Assembly: GCA_016873595.1 (NCBI GenBank)
Contig: VGWZ01000078.1
Coordinates: 1 to 8,399, forward strand
Direction: 5' to 3'
DNA length: 8,399 bases
Source of the DNA: Nitrospira sp.
GTDB lineage: Bacteria > Nitrospirota > Thermodesulfovibrionia > Thermodesulfovibrionales > SM23-35
In this document: piece by piece, positions 6,059 through 8,399 of the stretch
Layout: every line of letters starts with the position of its first letter
Position numbering within the stretch: position 1 is the stretch's first letter
Notes under the pieces: generated by a model
What the model was told of the DNA's origin: nothing
What the model saw: only the letters and a program-made list of their open reading frames with translations
The model's database searches: none
Position numbers and translations under genes: made by a program

Positions 6059-8269
6059 TTATTTAACCGGTTTAAATATGAGAACAGAAAGTGGAGGGAG
6101 ATTGATATTTATTGAGTAAGGCCTTCCGTGCCACGGGATTCTTTCAGCACTTATTCCTCCGGCATTGCCAAGATTACTGCCACAGTATAGTTGCGAGTCA
6201 CTGTTCAGTATTTCCCTGTAGAAGCAATTTTCAGGAACACCAACGCGATACCCGATTCTCGGAACAGGTGTAAAATTACAGACAACCACAAGAAAATTGT
6301 GCGGGTCTTTTGCCTTCCTTATGAAGGATATGACACTCTGTTCAGTGTCACGAAAATCTATCCATTCAAAGCCTTTATAGTGAACGTCTACTTCGTAAAG
6401 GGCAGGTTCAGATTGATAGAGGTGATTCAGATCCATGACAAACTTTTGCAGACATCTGTGTGGCTTGAATCTCAGGAGATGCCAGTCAATGCTCTTATCG
6501 TGGTTCCACTCATCCCATTGTCCAAATTCTCCACCCATAAATAACAGTTTCTTCCCTGGATGGCTATACATGAAACCATAGAAAAGCCTCAGATTTGCAC
6601 ATTTCTGCCATATATCTCCGGGCATTTTATTAAGCATTGAACGTTTTCCGTGGACTACTTCGTCATGGGAAAGAACAAGAATAAAATTTTCTGTAAATGC
6701 ATAAAGCAGACTGAAAGTAAGATTGTTGTGGTGGTACTTCTTGTAAACAGGGTCTTTGGAAATATATTCAAGTGAATCATGCATCCATCCCATGTTCCAT
6801 TTAAAGCTGAAACCGAGGCCACCTAAATAAGTTGGTTTTGAGACACCTGGCCATGCAGTTGATTCCTCGGCAATAGTAAGAACGCCGGGATGATACCGAT
6901 GAACAAGTTCATTATATCGTTTAATAAAATCTATTGCTTCAAGGTTTTCCTTCCCACCAAATATATTTGGTACCCACTCACCTTTCTTTCTCGAATAATC
7001 CAGGTAGAGCATTGATGCAACCGCATCAACACGAAGACCATCGATATGATATTTCTCGAACCAGAAAAGGGCATTGGAGAGTAAGAAATTTCTTACCTCA
7101 TTTCTTCCATAGTTAAATATCTTGGTGCCCCAATCTGGATGGAATCCTTTTCTCGGGTCCTCATGTTCATAAAGACATGTACCATCGAAAAAGCCAAGCC
7201 CGTGTCCGTCTGTAGGAAAATGAGCAGGTGCCCAATCGAGAATAACCCCAATGTTGTTCTGGTGACATTTATCCACAAAATACATAAAGTCATCCGGCGT
7301 GCCATGTCTGCTCGTTGGCGCAAAATAACCGATGGTCTGGTAACCCCATGATGCATCCAGAGGGTGCTCTGTTACAGGCAGGAGTTCGATATGGGTATAC
7401 CCCATTTTTTTCACATAGGGGACCAGCCTATCCGCAATCTCCTTATAGGTGAGAAACCTGTTATTTTCCTCAGGCACCCTCATCCATGAACCGAGATGTA
7501 CCTCATAAATCGAGAGAGGGGATTCAAGCCATTTCCTTTTTGGACGTATCTCCATCCATTTACTGTCATTCCATTGATACTTGTGTATATTGTAGACGAC
7601 TGATGAGCTCTTCGGCCTTACTTCAAAACAAAAGGCGTATGGGTCAGCCTTCACCGCACTATATTTTTTAAATTTTGATTTTATCTCGAATTTATAAAGA
7701 TCACCTTCTTTAAAACCGGGGATAAATATTTCCCAGACTCCCGATGAGCCGAGTACCCGCATCTGATGCCTTCTTCCATCCCATCTATTGAAATCTCCGA
7801 TAATACTCACTCTACGTGCATTAGGCGCCCAGACTGCAAAATGTACTCCCTGTATGCCGTTTATCTCCATCATATGTGCACCAAGTTTTTCATATTCTTT
7901 GTAATGGCTTCCTTCGCCGATGAGATGGAGGTCAAAATCTGAAAGTACCGGCATAAACGAATACGGGTCATAAAATTCCGAAACGATTCCCTCGAAAGAC
8001 CTTACTCTGATTTTGTAAGGAAATACCTTTTTCTTTTCAACAACCATCGTCTCAAAGAATCCGGCAGCATGAATTTTTTCCATCTGATGAAGTTTATTTG
8101 TGTTCAAATCCTTTACCCATGCCTCTTCAGCTTCAGGAAGAAATGCACGAATCGCAATAGACTTCCTGCCTTCCTTTTCTACTATATGGTTACCAAGTAC
8201 CTGAAAAGGGTCCCAATGATTCGCATTGACGATAAGTTTTATCTGTTCTTTTAGATCATTTTTTGTCAT
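6059..8269 (-). CDS. glgB: 1,4-alpha-glucan branching enzyme (GH13), full length
   Basis: This 736-residue enzyme makes alpha-1,6 branches in glycogen by cutting and transferring alpha-1,4 chains in the cytoplasm. Its length is close to that of the 728-residue E. coli GlgB. The order is an N-terminal beta-domain (about 1-110), a CBM48 domain (about 135-225, 'GVHFAVWAPNARRVSIIGDFN'-type start at 141-161), a GH13 catalytic barrel (about 250-600) and a C-terminal beta-domain (about 625-735). All catalytic residues are present: nucleophile D415 in GLRVDAV, acid/base E468 in IAEEST and D536 in LSHDEVVHGK. Each is offset by exactly ten residues from E. coli D405, E458 and D526. Region I is DWAPAHF (345-351), and the substrate-binding SWGYQ motif is at 307-311. 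The ATG start has a GAGGA ribosome binding site in the complement at about 8275-8279. No other glycogen genes are in view, so any glg operon would extend beyond the right edge or lie elsewhere. Confidence 0.97.
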   Translation of the reverse strand: MTKNDLKEQIKLIVNANHWDPFQVLGNHIVEKEGRKSIAIRAFLPEAEEAWVKDLNTNKLHQMEKIHAAGFFETMVVEKKKVFPYKIRVRSFEGIVSEFYDPYSFMPVLSDFDLHLIGEGSHYKEYEKLGAHMMEINGIQGVHFAVWAPNARRVSIIGDFNRWDGRRHQMRVLGSSGVWEIFIPGFKEGDLYKFEIKSKFKKYSAVKADPYAFCFEVRPKSSSVVYNIHKYQWNDSKWMEIRPKRKWLESPLSIYEVHLGSWMRVPEENNRFLTYKEIADRLVPYVKKMGYTHIELLPVTEHPLDASWGYQTIGYFAPTSRHGTPDDFMYFVDKCHQNNIGVILDWAPAHFPTDGHGLGFFDGTCLYEHEDPRKGFHPDWGTKIFNYGRNEVRNFLLSNALFWFEKYHIDGLRVDAVASMLYLDYSRKKGEWVPNIFGGKENLEAIDFIKRYNELVHRYHPGVLTIAEESTAWPGVSKPTYLGGLGFSFKWNMGWMHDSLEYISKDPVYKKYHHNNLTFSLLYAFTENFILVLSHDEVVHGKRSMLNKMPGDIWQKCANLRLFYGFMYSHPGKKLLFMGGEFGQWDEWNHDKSIDWHLLRFKPHRCLQKFVMDLNHLYQSEPALYEVDVHYKGFEWIDFRDTEQSVISFIRKAKDPHNFLVVVCNFTPVPRIGYRVGVPENCFYREILNSDSQLYCGSNLGNAGGISAERIPWHGRPYSININLPPLSVLIFKPVK

Positions 8270-8320
8270 ATTGTTTCCTCATATACTTAGAAATCCTTTT
8301 GCCCTGAAGTTAATGATTGA

Positions 8321-8354
8321 AATCAGCGGTAGCTATCAGCCGACCGCTGGATTT
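8321..8354. promoter_or_regulatory. Hairpin in the glgB leader region
   Basis: CAGCGGT (8324-8330) and ACCGCTG (8343-8349) form a perfect 7-bp stem. An inner GCT/AGC (8332-8334 / 8338-8340) can continue pairing to a three-base loop. The flanks AAT and ATT can add pairs past a bulge. It lies between the candidate glgB promoter and the glgB start, so it would be in the 5' untranslated leader. It has no good U-tract on either strand, so a simple terminator is less likely than a leader structure, but the function is unknown. Confidence 0.45.
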
Positions 8355-8369
8355 ATTTGTAAGCCCTTG

Positions 8370-8397
8370 TTTATATTCTCTTTAAATAGGTTTTCAA
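8370..8397 (-). promoter_or_regulatory. Probable sigma-70 promoter of glgB
   Basis: On the minus strand a TTGAAA -35 box (complement of 8392-8397) is followed after 16 bp by a TATAAA -10 box (complement of 8370-8375). Each box differs from consensus at one or two positions. Transcription would begin near 8363 and give a leader of about 94 nt containing the 8321-8354 hairpin. The site abuts the window edge, so an upstream gene reading through cannot be ruled out. Confidence 0.55.
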
Positions 8398-8399
8398 AT

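Overview
The window is an ordinary-density piece of a bacterial chromosome, moderately AT-rich (roughly 40% GC by eye). It encodes seven confident proteins plus one less familiar exported protein. Its style is AGA/AGG arginine codons, Tat-targeted DUF362 proteins, a NapH/MauM-type polyferredoxin, and an interspersed 'TCATTGCGAG...CGAAGCAATC' inverted-repeat element. This suggests an anaerobic or microaerophilic Gram-negative lineage such as Nitrospirota (Thermodesulfovibrio-like) or a former 'deltaproteobacterial' group. That assignment is an inference from gene content; there is no rRNA or other marker here.

Layout. (1) Positions 73-596 hold a compact type II toxin-antitoxin pair on the plus strand: an Unstab_antitox/TIGR02574-type antitoxin and a RelE/ParE-type toxin, coupled by an ATGA overlap. 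(2) Positions 818-5318 hold four plus-strand genes whose products are all predicted to be exported or membrane-bound. They are a Sec-exported protein resembling DUF6599, two different Tat-targeted DUF362 proteins, and a six-cluster [4Fe-4S] membrane protein. The first two overlap by ATGA. The other junctions are 127-142 bp, and one of them carries an inverted-repeat element. (3) Positions 5420-6013 encode a periplasmic cyclophilin-type peptidyl-prolyl isomerase behind its own good promoter and ribosome binding site. (4) Positions 6059-8269, on the minus strand and convergent with the cyclophilin gene, encode a full-length glycogen branching enzyme (glgB). It has a recognisable promoter and a leader hairpin at the right edge of the window.

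How it may work together. The central block looks like an undescribed envelope redox module. The polyferredoxin fuses a NapH-like four-helix membrane ferredoxin to a NapG/MauM-like ferredoxin. A twin-arginine motif and a short hydrophobic stretch sit exactly at the seam. If used, this would place two clusters in the cytoplasm and four in the periplasm. The two DUF362 proteins, which lack ferredoxin motifs of their own, would be exported to the same compartment. Their function is unknown, so any pathway is inference. The toxin-antitoxin pair and glgB appear unrelated to this block.
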